This document shows, one piece after another, positions 50,136-58,579 of a stretch of DNA of 64,000 nt. Position numbers and translations under genes: made by a program. The stretch covers positions 1 to 64,000 of the forward strand of contig JAZNOW010000011.1 of NCBI GenBank assembly GCA_045589355.1. The letters are read 5' to 3'. The notes under the pieces were generated by a model that worked only from the letters and a program-made list of their open reading frames with translations, did not search any database and was not told the origin of the DNA. How positions within the stretch are numbered: position 1 is the first letter of the stretch; each line of letters starts with the position of its first letter. The stretch is from RUG563 sp045589355 (GTDB lineage: Bacteria; Bacillota; Clostridia; Christensenellales; Aristaeellaceae).

Positions 50136-51800
50136 ATGAAGAAGTTCGCCCGAATGATCATATTTGCAGTGCTTCTGTGTGTGTTTGCAGCAGATGCACT
50201 GGCAGAAAGCGGTTTTCTTTCCGTTCCGGATGTTGTGCGTCCGGGAAAAGGGGAGCCTATCCGTTTTTTTCTGGATAAATCAGATGAAGTGACGCTGACT
50301 GTATTGGATGCTGAAAGGAATACGGTGGCCGTTATTTGCGAGAATGAAAAATTTACTCGCGGCGAAAATGTACAGCTTTGGAATGGACGAACAGCAATGA
50401 ATGAAAACATTCCGGAAGGCACATATATTTTGTGCATGGACGGGCATCAGGTACATGAGGAATTATTACTTGTGATTGGCCGGGAAGCACCTGAACTGGA
50501 GCTCATTGAACAGCCGGATACCTTCTATCATGGGGAAGAGTGGTCTTTGTTCGGTTTCCGGGCAAATATGCAGGGAAGCATGGTTTTTGTTGTTACAGAT
50601 GAAAATGGGTCGGAATGTGTACGGCAAGAAGAGGAAAAGGCTGGACCCGGAGCGTTCTGGTGGAATGTGGATGTGTATTTTATTGACAAAGAACCGGGTC
50701 GATATAACCTGCAATGGATTTTGAAAGATAAGACGGACGGTATGACGGATACAGTTACCGTAGAAATTGAAATAAAAGATAAGCCGGAAGAAGCGGTGGA
50801 AGAAATAGAAGCGATATGGAAAGAAAAAAACCGTCCGGCTGCTTTTGATGTGCCCGATGAGGGTTTGAATTACTGGACACTTTCCTATAACGAAATGGAT
50901 GAAAGCAAAATATGGCAGGCTATGACGGAACCCATGATGGTGATCAAGGGATTTAGGGGAAGATATCCCATCCGGAGAACGCCGGATGCCAGCATGGCGG
51001 AGGAAAACATTGCCGGGGAAGTGGCTGTGGGTACACAGGGATTGCATGTACTGCTGCATCTGGATAACGGCTGGAGCATGGTGGAAGCGTATAATGCCGC
51101 GGCGGGCTATGACAAAACCGATGAATTGATCTGCGGCTATGTGGAAACGAAAGAACTGCAGGCTGTGGTTCCCGATGATGAATACGGCCTGCTGGTGGAT
51201 AAACTGGAACAACGCATGTATGTATTCCGGCAGGGGAAGTGTATCGGCTCTTTGAAGATTGCCACCGGCAGGCACAACACGGAAACCGTTTCCGGGGAAT
51301 ATGTGACAAAGGATTCATTCTTCCAAAAGGAGGATGAATGTCAAAACATTGAAAACATGCTGTTGATAACCGATCGGCTTGTGATCCATACGCTGCCGTA
51401 TGAAGTAGAACCCACGGAGAATGGAGAAGAAAAAAGATGGAATGAGTACCGGCTGGGCGGAAAGACAACGGACGGCTGCATCTGGGTAGGTAAAGAGGAA
51501 AACGAAGACGGGCTGAATATGCAATGGTTGTATGACCATGTGCCGATCAATACCAAAGTGATGATCTGGGATGATACGGCACGGAAATTTCACTGTATCG
51601 AGCTGTATTACAATCCCATGGGCGGACGGTTTTATCACAGCACGGCTTTTTGCCCTTCGGTGAGCGAAATCTATCAGCCGCTAACGGCATTTCCTGTAGA
51701 AGAATTGGACAGTCCCAAGTACATCCATCTTTCGCCTTGTGCAGATTGCGTGGAAAACAGTCAGATGTATAAAAAAGTAAAATGGGATCCGGCCGATTGA
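50136..51800 (+). CDS. Secreted L,D-transpeptidase-like protein with altered HGC motif
   Basis: A 554-residue exported protein. A signal peptide (about 1-23) is followed by two FlgD/Big-like Ig domains (about 28-110 and 120-210), an SH3-like region (about 265-345, RYPIRRTPDASM) and a YkuD L,D-transpeptidase domain (about 350-485, YGLLVDKLEQRMYVFRQGK). The catalytic motif, normally SHGCxR, reads TTDGCIWV, so the nucleophile Cys448 is kept but the preceding His and the following Arg are gone. Activity may be lost. The last 60 residues are a Cys module (GGRFYH...C...CADC). It is paralogous to the next gene. Start after AGAGGTG. Confidence 0.82.
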   Translation: MKKFARMIIFAVLLCVFAADALAESGFLSVPDVVRPGKGEPIRFFLDKSDEVTLTVLDAERNTVAVICENEKFTRGENVQLWNGRTAMNENIPEGTYILCMDGHQVHEELLLVIGREAPELELIEQPDTFYHGEEWSLFGFRANMQGSMVFVVTDENGSECVRQEEEKAGPGAFWWNVDVYFIDKEPGRYNLQWILKDKTDGMTDTVTVEIEIKDKPEEAVEEIEAIWKEKNRPAAFDVPDEGLNYWTLSYNEMDESKIWQAMTEPMMVIKGFRGRYPIRRTPDASMAEENIAGEVAVGTQGLHVLLHLDNGWSMVEAYNAAAGYDKTDELICGYVETKELQAVVPDDEYGLLVDKLEQRMYVFRQGKCIGSLKIATGRHNTETVSGEYVTKDSFFQKEDECQNIENMLLITDRLVIHTLPYEVEPTENGEEKRWNEYRLGGKTTDGCIWVGKEENEDGLNMQWLYDHVPINTKVMIWDDTARKFHCIELYYNPMGGRFYHSTAFCPSVSEIYQPLTAFPVEELDSPKYIHLSPCADCVENSQMYKKVKWDPAD

Positions 51801-51866
51801 CGAGTTTTTAGGGAATGGTATTTCGCGTTTTTTACAGAGATTTTACAAAACAATTGCAATTTTCTC

Positions 51867-51895
51867 TTGTTCCGGCAAATGATCAATGGTATAAT
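51867..51895 (+). promoter_or_regulatory. Promoter of the second L,D-transpeptidase gene
   Basis: TTGTTC (51867-51872), 17-base spacer, TATAAT (51890-51895). Confidence 0.75.
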
Positions 51896-51938
51896 GCATG
51901 TGTATATGTCCTGTGGGACGAAACAAAAGGAGATTGCT

Positions 51939-53924
51939 ATGCTGAAGCGGTTGATACTTTGTTTATGTTTTTGTTTCCTTGTTATGATCGGCGTTGCTGC
52001 TGCGGAAGGAAATGCTTTTGTGAATGTGCCGGATGTGCTGCATCCTGGTAAAAGCGAGAGAATCAGCTTCCAGCTGGATCAGGCAGAAACCATCACCCTT
52101 TCCCTGAATGACGGGCAAGGGAATCAGGTAGCGGTGATCCGCAAGGATTGGCAGGCGGCGCAGGGCGTGAACCATATCATCTGGGATGGCCTGGATGAAA
52201 ACGGCAATGCCCCTGCGGCCGGTGCGTATGTGCTGCAGGTGCAGGGAAGCGAAAGCGCCTTTTCCGCGCCTCTTGTGCTTGGCAACCAGGCCCCTCAGAT
52301 CATCAGCATTTCTGCCCCTTCCATTGTGAACCCCGGGGATACCTGGCAGCTGGAAGTGGATGTGAACATGGAAGGCACCCTGACGGTGATGATCCGCCTT
52401 GCGGACGGCCAATGGCATACGTTTATGAATGAAAGCGTTCCGGAAGGGAAGAGCACCCATTACTGGAACGGCATGGTGGACGGCGCTGGCATTGATTACG
52501 GCGATTATGAAGTGCAATTGAAGCTGACGGACAATGAAGGCTATACCGGCACGTCCCAGCAGATCAGCCTGAAAGTGGAAGCCGTTCCCACGCCCACGCC
52601 GGCACCTACTCCCACGCCCGCGCCCACGCCCCGGGTGATTGTGCCCAGTGCAATAAAAACAACGAACGATCCGCTTAGTTATTGGACGCTTCCGGTGGAA
52701 GAGATGAACGAAGCAGCCATCTGGGAAGTGATGATGCAGCCGATGGTGGTGATAGAAGGCGGGCAGAAAGAGCAATATCCCCTTCGTAAAACGCCGGATG
52801 ACAGCAAAGACAGAGACAATGTGGTGGGTGAAATCACTTGCGCTTCCCAGGGCGTTCATGTGATTGAGCAATTGGATAACGGCTGGACGCTGGTGGAAGC
52901 CTATAATTCCTCCTACGGTGAAAGGTACAACAAGAAAGGCCATCACGGCTTTGGCAATACGGATGATCTGATCCAGGGTTATGTGAAGACATCGATGCTG
53001 AAAACGGTGGAGCCTAAACCGGAATACGGCTTGCTGATTGATAAGCTGTATCAGAAAATGTACATTTTTTCCGATGGGAAATGCATTGGCGAACTGCTGG
53101 TTTCCACAGGGCTGAATAATGATGAACAGCCATGGAATGAAACCCCTTCCGGCGAATATTTCATGATCAGCCGTATGGGTGGGTTCCCGGCCGGAAATTT
53201 GTGGTGCGCTTATGGCATGCGGATCAATAACGGCTGTGCCATTCATGAGGTGCCCTATATTGGCGATCATGAAACGCCTGCCAGCAGACGGGATTATTCT
53301 TCCACGGTAAAACTGCTGGGCAAAAAGGCCAGTCATGGCTGTGTTCGTGTTCAAAAGGATAAGAACGAACAGGGCCAGAACATAAAATGGCTGTGGGAGA
53401 ACATCAAGGTGGGCACCAAGGTGCTTATCTGGGATGACACCGGCCGGTTTATGCCCTACCCGGACGATAATATTTCCCTCTACCGGAACCAAAACGGCGG
53501 GAAGTATTACCACGAGGATCAGAATTGCTCCTCGGTAAAAGAACGTTATCTGCCCCTGACGGAGTTTAAATACGGCGAATTGGATACGCTGTACACAAGG
53601 CTTTCGCCCTGTCCCAGCTGCGCGCGTATTCTGCGCAAAACGGAGATTGATGAAATCAACAGACAAAATGGTTTCACCAGCGTTGCCACTCGTGAGCTGA
53701 TCTATCCTTCCGACGATATGCCACTATACCTGAACCCCAACGGCGGAAAGTATTACCATGAAGACCAGTATTGTTCTTCCGTGAAAAGCCGCTATTTGCC
53801 GCTGACGGAGTTCAAGTACAGCCAGCTGGATTCGGAATATGCCAAGCTGAAGCCCTGCGATACCTGTGCGCAGGTGATGAGAAAATCCGAAATTGATGCC
53901 ATCAACAAAGAAAACGGCTATTAA
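51939..53924 (+). CDS. Secreted L,D-transpeptidase with tandem C-terminal Cys modules
   Basis: A 661-residue exported YkuD enzyme that should form 3-3 cross-links or attach proteins to peptidoglycan. Signal peptide about 1-22; two FlgD/Big-like Ig domains (about 25-110, 115-210); a Pro/Thr linker (VPTPTPAPTPTPAPTP); an SH3-like region; and the catalytic domain with YGLLIDKLYQKMYIF, an IHEVPY His and the full SHGCVRV motif (Cys468). The C-terminus carries two copies of a roughly 60-residue module, GGKYYHEDQxCSSVKxRYLPL...LxPCxxC (about 518 and 600). Similar in layout to the preceding gene, so the two arose by duplication. Start at 51939 after AAAGGAG; own promoter. Confidence 0.88.
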   Translation: MLKRLILCLCFCFLVMIGVAAAEGNAFVNVPDVLHPGKSERISFQLDQAETITLSLNDGQGNQVAVIRKDWQAAQGVNHIIWDGLDENGNAPAAGAYVLQVQGSESAFSAPLVLGNQAPQIISISAPSIVNPGDTWQLEVDVNMEGTLTVMIRLADGQWHTFMNESVPEGKSTHYWNGMVDGAGIDYGDYEVQLKLTDNEGYTGTSQQISLKVEAVPTPTPAPTPTPAPTPRVIVPSAIKTTNDPLSYWTLPVEEMNEAAIWEVMMQPMVVIEGGQKEQYPLRKTPDDSKDRDNVVGEITCASQGVHVIEQLDNGWTLVEAYNSSYGERYNKKGHHGFGNTDDLIQGYVKTSMLKTVEPKPEYGLLIDKLYQKMYIFSDGKCIGELLVSTGLNNDEQPWNETPSGEYFMISRMGGFPAGNLWCAYGMRINNGCAIHEVPYIGDHETPASRRDYSSTVKLLGKKASHGCVRVQKDKNEQGQNIKWLWENIKVGTKVLIWDDTGRFMPYPDDNISLYRNQNGGKYYHEDQNCSSVKERYLPLTEFKYGELDTLYTRLSPCPSCARILRKTEIDEINRQNGFTSVATRELIYPSDDMPLYLNPNGGKYYHEDQYCSSVKSRYLPLTEFKYSQLDSEYAKLKPCDTCAQVMRKSEIDAINKENGY

Positions 53925-54098
53925 GCAAAAAGGAACGCCTGCCGGCAATAAGGGTGAAAAGGAAGGCGTTACCCTGCAATGAATATCACACAAATATCGT
54001 AACCGCAAGTCTTGGCTTGCGGTTTCGTGTACCGCTGTGGCAAAATGGTCGCAACAAACTTTCATGCGTTTTGCTGCATTGCCAATGGGAGAAGAAAT
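53925..54098 (+). other. Short intergenic region with competing inverted repeats
   Basis: AACGCCT near 53934 pairs with AGGCGTT near 53963, while AGGGT near 53951 pairs with ACCCT near 53970, so two mutually exclusive hairpins are possible. There is no T run, so it is not an ordinary terminator. Confidence 0.35.
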
Positions 54099-54545
54099 AT
54101 GCCTGAAGAAATATCGTATGAAAAATCTTGCGGAGCTGTGGTATATTGCCAAAGAGAAAATGCCATAAAATATCTTCTTGTATGCGAACGCAGTGGATTT
54201 TGGGTTTTTCCCAAGGGACATATGGAAGCGGGAGAATCCGAGCAGGAAACTGCTTTAAGAGAGGTAAAAGAAGAAACGGGCCTTGATGTCACATTTGTTC
54301 CTGGGTTTCGGGTAAAGGACGAACACAATCTTGCCCGTGAAGGACGCCCCAATACCATCAAGCAGACGGTCTATTTTCTTGCAGAATGCAGCAACCAGAG
54401 ATTTGTACCGCAGCAATCAGAAATATCAGAAATCGTGCTGCTGGATTTTGAATCGGCTATGAAAACCTTGCAATTTGACAGTTTCAAACATATCCTGGTG
54501 CAGGCACATCACTTTCTTACGCAAAATGCGAGCGTTCAGGCGTGA
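54099..54545 (+). CDS. Nudix hydrolase
   Basis: A 148-residue Nudix protein. The 23-residue Nudix box is complete: GHMEAGESEQETALREV then KEETGL fits Gx5Ex7REUxEExGU. The front strand SYEKSCGAVVYC and the FVPGFRVKD strand are like those of bis(5'-nucleosyl)-tetraphosphatases (Ap4A hydrolases), which would be my best guess for the substrate. Start at 54099 after GGAGAAG; the upstream frame extension is not conserved in character. It is transcribed rightwards alone and closed by a terminator. Confidence 0.88.
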   Translation: MPEEISYEKSCGAVVYCQRENAIKYLLVCERSGFWVFPKGHMEAGESEQETALREVKEETGLDVTFVPGFRVKDEHNLAREGRPNTIKQTVYFLAECSNQRFVPQQSEISEIVLLDFESAMKTLQFDSFKHILVQAHHFLTQNASVQA

Positions 54546-54611
54546 TGATATGTTGAAACTTAAAAATCCAATCGTACCAATGCATTGCGTTGGTTCTGCC
54601 ACATAAGGAAA

Positions 54612-54648
54612 CGAGCACCCGATGTGTTACCGGATGCTCGTCTTTTTT
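54612..54648 (+). terminator. Terminator after the Nudix gene
   Basis: A 10-bp stem with one mismatch (54612-54621 with 54631-54640), then a T tract. Confidence 0.8.
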
Positions 54649-54655
54649 GTTGATG

Positions 54656-54689
54656 AAAAACCGTTCTCCTGCCAATGGAGCGGCGTTCT
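54656..54689 (-). terminator. Terminator after the caspase-like gene
   Basis: On the minus strand CCGCTCC pairs with GGAGAACGG (two-base bulge), followed by five Ts. Confidence 0.6.
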
Positions 54690-56183
54690 TTACTTGCTTT
54701 CGGGGGTGGAAGTTGTTCCTTCCAGGGTGAAAGGCGTGCTGTATGCGGTGTATTTTTCTTCCCCCAGGCGTACCTGCACCTGAATGTAGTAGCGGCCGGG
54801 CAGAGCGGGCAGGCCTTTGTTATCGGTCCCGTCCCAATAGAAAAGGGAAGCTGGCGGCACCAGCTGCTGGGGGCGTGTGGGCTGAGCGTAGGAGAGACGG
54901 CGGATGGTTTTGCCGTGGATATCCTTTACAGTAACGGAAAGGCCGCAGGGAAAGGCGTGGGAAATGAGGAGGGGCATTTCCTGCATTTCGTTCGGTGAGA
55001 AAGAGGGAAGGGTGGTAACGGACAAATCGGGATCGCCGCTTTGGGGCTGCACACACAAAAGACGAGAGCCGTGAAAAGAGGGGATATCCTCTTCCACCAC
55101 AATAAACTGGAGCATGGCATAGCCGTAATCCTGGCCGTTGGCCATATCCAGAATCAGCGCACGTTCCTTCCGGCCGGGGGTCATAAAGCCGGAGCCGGTT
55201 TCGTCGTCCTGAAAGTGCTGAGCGTTTTCAAAATCCCATGCACCGTTGCGGTAATAAACGATCTGGTAGTAAAGCCGTGTTTCGCGATGGATGGTGAAAG
55301 AGAAAGTGATGCGGCTCTGGCCGGCGGTAAGCAGCGCTTCGTCCAGCGTGATGCCGGTGATGGCATCCGTTGGGGCAGCAGTGCCGGGTAAATAGCAGAA
55401 AAGGGGGAATGGGCTGCTTTCCGGATAGGTATAGGCGGTGGATGCGGCGTCATTGAGGGAAATAAAGGCGTATAGTTCCGCCATGGTGATCTGCCCGTCC
55501 CGGTTGGTATCGGCAGGAGAATCGCCGCAGAGGCCGGACGCCAGCATGGCGGTAAAATAGCTGGAACCGGACGATAATTCGCCTTCACCCTGCCACTGCC
55601 AGCTGGCTTCACTGGCGCCGGCGCTGGTGATGAGAAGGTAGTCGCTGCCGGTGAAAGGATGGGAAACGGAGAGGGATGCGCTGCCCTTGCCGATAAAGGC
55701 ACCGGAATTGCAGGCGTCCAGGAGGATGATCTTCTTTCCGGGGATGGAAGAGGTGAGGGCATATAATTGCTCGGGGGTCAGGATGGTTTCTTCCATTCCG
55801 TCGGAAAGGTAGAGGCCGCTCTTTCCGGTTTCCGGATCGATGCCGTGGGAGGAGAAGTAAAGAAGGGAAATATCGTCTTCTTCCGCATGGGCAAAGGCGC
55901 TCTCAATTGCACGCTCCAAAGCAGCGGAGTGGCCGATTTCGTCGTGGTAGGTATGAATGGCTTTATAGCCCCGTATGTCTTTTTCCAATGCATGTTCCAG
56001 CATGGAAAGATTATTCTGTGCGATGGGGTAGGTGTTTTCCCTGGAAAGAAAGGTATCGCTGCCGATGAGCAGCGCACGAAGGGCAGGGCCCTGTTGCTGC
56101 GGCAATGGCGATGGGGAGGGGGAAGGGGCAGGAGAGATAAGCAGCAATAAGGCTGCCATGCATGCTGCAAGCCGCTCGAACAA
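54690..56183 (-). CDS. Secreted caspase-like (C14) peptidase with EF-hand and Ig-like domain
   Basis: A 497-residue exported protein. A short signal peptide (about 1-18) is followed by a PSPSPSP linker and a caspase/metacaspase p20-like domain (about 33-250). His113 in YFSSHGID and Cys158 in ILLDACNSGAF form the dyad. An EF-hand-like loop, DTNRDGQITMAEL (about 225-237), sits in the p10 place. The middle is an unassigned beta-rich region, and the end (about 410-490) is a FlgD-like Ig domain with WDGTDNKGLPALPGRYYIQV. The start is TTG 56183, with GGGGG eight bases upstream. Caspase homologues cut after Arg/Lys or Asp; the target is unknown. An extracytoplasmic location is unusual among studied bacterial caspases. 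Confidence 0.82.
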   Translation of the reverse strand: MFERLAACMAALLLLISPAPSPSPSPLPQQQGPALRALLIGSDTFLSRENTYPIAQNNLSMLEHALEKDIRGYKAIHTYHDEIGHSAALERAIESAFAHAEEDDISLLYFSSHGIDPETGKSGLYLSDGMEETILTPEQLYALTSSIPGKKIILLDACNSGAFIGKGSASLSVSHPFTGSDYLLITSAGASEASWQWQGEGELSSGSSYFTAMLASGLCGDSPADTNRDGQITMAELYAFISLNDAASTAYTYPESSPFPLFCYLPGTAAPTDAITGITLDEALLTAGQSRITFSFTIHRETRLYYQIVYYRNGAWDFENAQHFQDDETGSGFMTPGRKERALILDMANGQDYGYAMLQFIVVEEDIPSFHGSRLLCVQPQSGDPDLSVTTLPSFSPNEMQEMPLLISHAFPCGLSVTVKDIHGKTIRRLSYAQPTRPQQLVPPASLFYWDGTDNKGLPALPGRYYIQVQVRLGEEKYTAYSTPFTLEGTTSTPESK

Positions 56184-56287
56184 TGCCGATGCCCCCTTTC
56201 CTGATTATCGTGTTGTGGTTCCATTTCATTATAGCGGATTCGCCTGCAAAAGAAAAGCAAAGTGCCTTCAGAAAACCAATTTTTACA

Positions 56288-56318
56288 CAAAAAAACAGGG
56301 CTGCGTTTGCAGCCCTGT
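56288..56318 (-). terminator. Terminator after the ABC ATPase gene
   Basis: A perfect 10-bp stem (56295-56304 with 56309-56318), 4-base loop, and on the minus strand seven Ts. Confidence 0.9.
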
Positions 56319-56332
56319 GATGAGCGGTTGAA

Positions 56333-57454
56333 TTAGCGCTGGAGAATGGTTTCTTCGGTGTCCTTGTCGAAGAAGTGGAGACGGGAAGTGTCCAGAGCAA
56401 CCTTGATGTCGTCGCCGGGACGGGTGGCGGTGCGGGGATCAACACGGGCGATAATGCTTCCGTCCTTGCCGGTGGTGGTGAAGTACAGATAGGTTTCGGA
56501 ACCCATCAGTTCGGTCACTTCCACGTGCACCTTCATGGTGGAGTCGGGATGGGCTTCCACGAAAGCGGGAGCGTCATCGATGTCTTCGGGACGGATACCC
56601 ATGGTGACTTCCTTGCCGATGTAGCTTTCGTCAACCAGCTTATCCAGCTTTTCCTGGGGAACCTTGATGTCGTTGTTGCCAAACACGGCGTACACGCCAT
56701 CGGCCTTCTTTTCCAGCTTCACGTCGAAGAAGTTCATCTGGGGGGAGCCGATAAAGCCGGCAACGAACTTGTTGTGGGGATAGTCATAGTTGTTCTGGGG
56801 GGTATCAACCTGCTGGATGAAACCGTCCTTCATGATAACAATGCGGCTACCCATGGTCATAGCTTCAGTCTGGTCGTGGGTAACGTAGATGAAGGTGGTC
56901 TGCAGGCGCTGATGCAGCTTGGTGATTTCGGTACGCATGGCAACACGCAGCTTGGCGTCCAGGTTGGACAGAGGTTCGTCCATCAGGAAGACCTTGGGTT
57001 CACGCACGATGGCACGGCCCAGAGCAACGCGCTGACGCTGACCGCCGGACAGAGCCTTGGGCTTACGGTTGAGCAGGTAGCCGATGTCCAGGATGCGGGC
57101 GGCTTCTTCCACGCGGCGCTTGATTTCGTCCTTGGGAGTCTTGCGCAGCTTCAGACCGAAAGCCATGTTGTCATACACGGTCATATGGGGATACAGAGCG
57201 TAGTTCTGGAACACCATGGCGATGTCGCGATCCTTGGGAGCAACGTCGTTCACCAGCTTGTCGCCGATGTACAGTTCGCCGTCAGAGATTTCTTCCAGAC
57301 CGGCAACCATGCGCAACGTGGTGGACTTACCGCAACCGGAAGGACCAACCAGAACGATAAATTCCTTATCTTCGATATCGAGGGTGAAATCGCTAACTGC
57401 GGTGACGCCGCCGGAATAGACCTTATAAATGTGCTGCAGAGATACGCTGGACAT
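56333..57454 (-). CDS. msmK: Sugar ABC transporter ATP-binding protein, MsmK/UgpC type
   Basis: A 373-residue ATPase of carbohydrate ABC importers. Walker A is GPSGCGKST, the signature LSGGQRQRVALGRAI, Walker B VFLMDEPLSNLD, and the H-loop YVTHDQTEA. The C-terminal third is the TOBE/MalK regulatory domain with MGIRPEDI. In Gram-positive bacteria a single MsmK energises several sugar importers encoded elsewhere, which fits its lone position here. Start at 57454 (MSSVSLQHIYK) after AGGAGG. TATAAT on the minus strand at 57525-57530 probably belongs to its promoter. Confidence 0.93.
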   Translation of the reverse strand: MSSVSLQHIYKVYSGGVTAVSDFTLDIEDKEFIVLVGPSGCGKSTTLRMVAGLEEISDGELYIGDKLVNDVAPKDRDIAMVFQNYALYPHMTVYDNMAFGLKLRKTPKDEIKRRVEEAARILDIGYLLNRKPKALSGGQRQRVALGRAIVREPKVFLMDEPLSNLDAKLRVAMRTEITKLHQRLQTTFIYVTHDQTEAMTMGSRIVIMKDGFIQQVDTPQNNYDYPHNKFVAGFIGSPQMNFFDVKLEKKADGVYAVFGNNDIKVPQEKLDKLVDESYIGKEVTMGIRPEDIDDAPAFVEAHPDSTMKVHVEVTELMGSETYLYFTTTGKDGSIIARVDPRTATRPGDDIKVALDTSRLHFFDKDTEETILQR

Positions 57455-57690
57455 GAAAATGCCTCCTTCAAATAATGAATACTCTTGAACGTGCTTCAAA
57501 GAACATGCACGTCCCGGTAGCTATATTATACTTGTTTTCATGCCAATTGACCATACTGCAACTTACACAAATATTTAGCAGTTTGCTTGTGCAAGAATTG
57601 TACATCTTGGTAAAAAATGACCCGAAAATACCAATTGTCTTGTATATTGAGCGCAAATATAGCATAATAATCGGGAAAGGAGCGCTGAAA
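57455..57690. promoter_or_regulatory. Divergent control region between msmK and the sirtuin gene
   Basis: AT-rich stretch with a minus-strand -10 TATAAT (57525-57530) for msmK. On the plus strand, TTGTCT near 57640 and TATAGC/CATAAT boxes around 57660 may serve the sirtuin gene, but spacing is not ideal. Confidence 0.45.
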
Positions 57691-58416
57691 ATGAAGCAAA
57701 AAATTGCACAAATGAAGAATATGATGAAGGGAAAGAAGCATGTTGTCTTCTTTGGCGGCGCCGGCGTATCCACAGAAAGCGGCTTAAAGGACTTCCGCGG
57801 TGAAGGCGGACTTTCGCAAACGGCCAGGCAATATACACCGGAAGAAGCACTGAGCCATCGTTTCTTCCTGCAGCATACGGACGCGTTCTATTCCTATTAC
57901 AGAGAAAACCTGCTGGCGGATGTGGAACCAAATGCTGCCCATTATGCCCTGGCCAGACTGGAAAGGGAAGGAAAGCTGGACGGCATCATCACCCAGAACA
58001 TTGACGGGCTGCACCAGAAAGCGGGAAGCAAAAACGTGGTGGAGCTGCACGGAAGCGTATTGCGCAATTATTGCACCCGCTGCCACACTTTTTATACGGA
58101 AGAGAAAGTGCGGGATGGGGAAAGGGTGCCCCTTTGCGGATGCGGCGGCGTGATCAAGCCGGACGTTGTCCTTTATGGCGAAACGCTGAATACGGATGAT
58201 ATCGAAAAGGCGTGCGCAATGATCGAGAGGGCAGACCTCCTGATCGTTGGCGGCACCAGCCTTTCCGTATACCCGGCTGCGGGGTTTGTGCAGGATTACA
58301 CCGGGGAAATGATCCTGATCAACAAAACAAAAACGCCCATGGATGCCCGGGCGGACCTGATCATTGCGGAACCCATCGGGCGGGTTTTCAGCGCGCTGCT
58401 GGAAGAGAATGAATAA
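57691..58416 (+). CDS. cobB: NAD-dependent protein deacylase, sirtuin
   Basis: A 241-residue SIR2-family enzyme that removes acyl groups from lysines using NAD+. NAD motifs are GGAGVSTESGLKDFRG and TQNIDGLHQKAG; the catalytic His is in VVELHGSVLRN. The zinc Cys are CTRC and LCGCGG, and the C-terminal VGGTSLSVYPAAG is standard. The length is that of class U/III bacterial sirtuins. Start at 57691 after AAAGGAG; the long upstream extension of the frame runs through the promoter region. It is divergent from msmK. Confidence 0.93.
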   Translation: MKQKIAQMKNMMKGKKHVVFFGGAGVSTESGLKDFRGEGGLSQTARQYTPEEALSHRFFLQHTDAFYSYYRENLLADVEPNAAHYALARLEREGKLDGIITQNIDGLHQKAGSKNVVELHGSVLRNYCTRCHTFYTEEKVRDGERVPLCGCGGVIKPDVVLYGETLNTDDIEKACAMIERADLLIVGGTSLSVYPAAGFVQDYTGEMILINKTKTPMDARADLIIAEPIGRVFSALLEENE

Positions 58417-58475
58417 AAGTTGTAACAATCATGAAAGAAATTTGCCTGGAAAAGCCGTTTTTTTCCTTATGTACG

Positions 58476-58504
58476 TTGACAAACTGTAATATTTTTGATA
58501 TAAA
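58476..58504 (+). promoter_or_regulatory. Promoter of the VanY-like gene
   Basis: TTGACA (58476-58481), 17-base spacer, TATAAA (58499-58504). Confidence 0.85.
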
Positions 58505-58579
58505 TAACAAGAGGTAAACTATCCGTATACCCATAGCTAAGCAACAATATGCTTCAAGCGTATTTTGGAAGGTGAGAGT

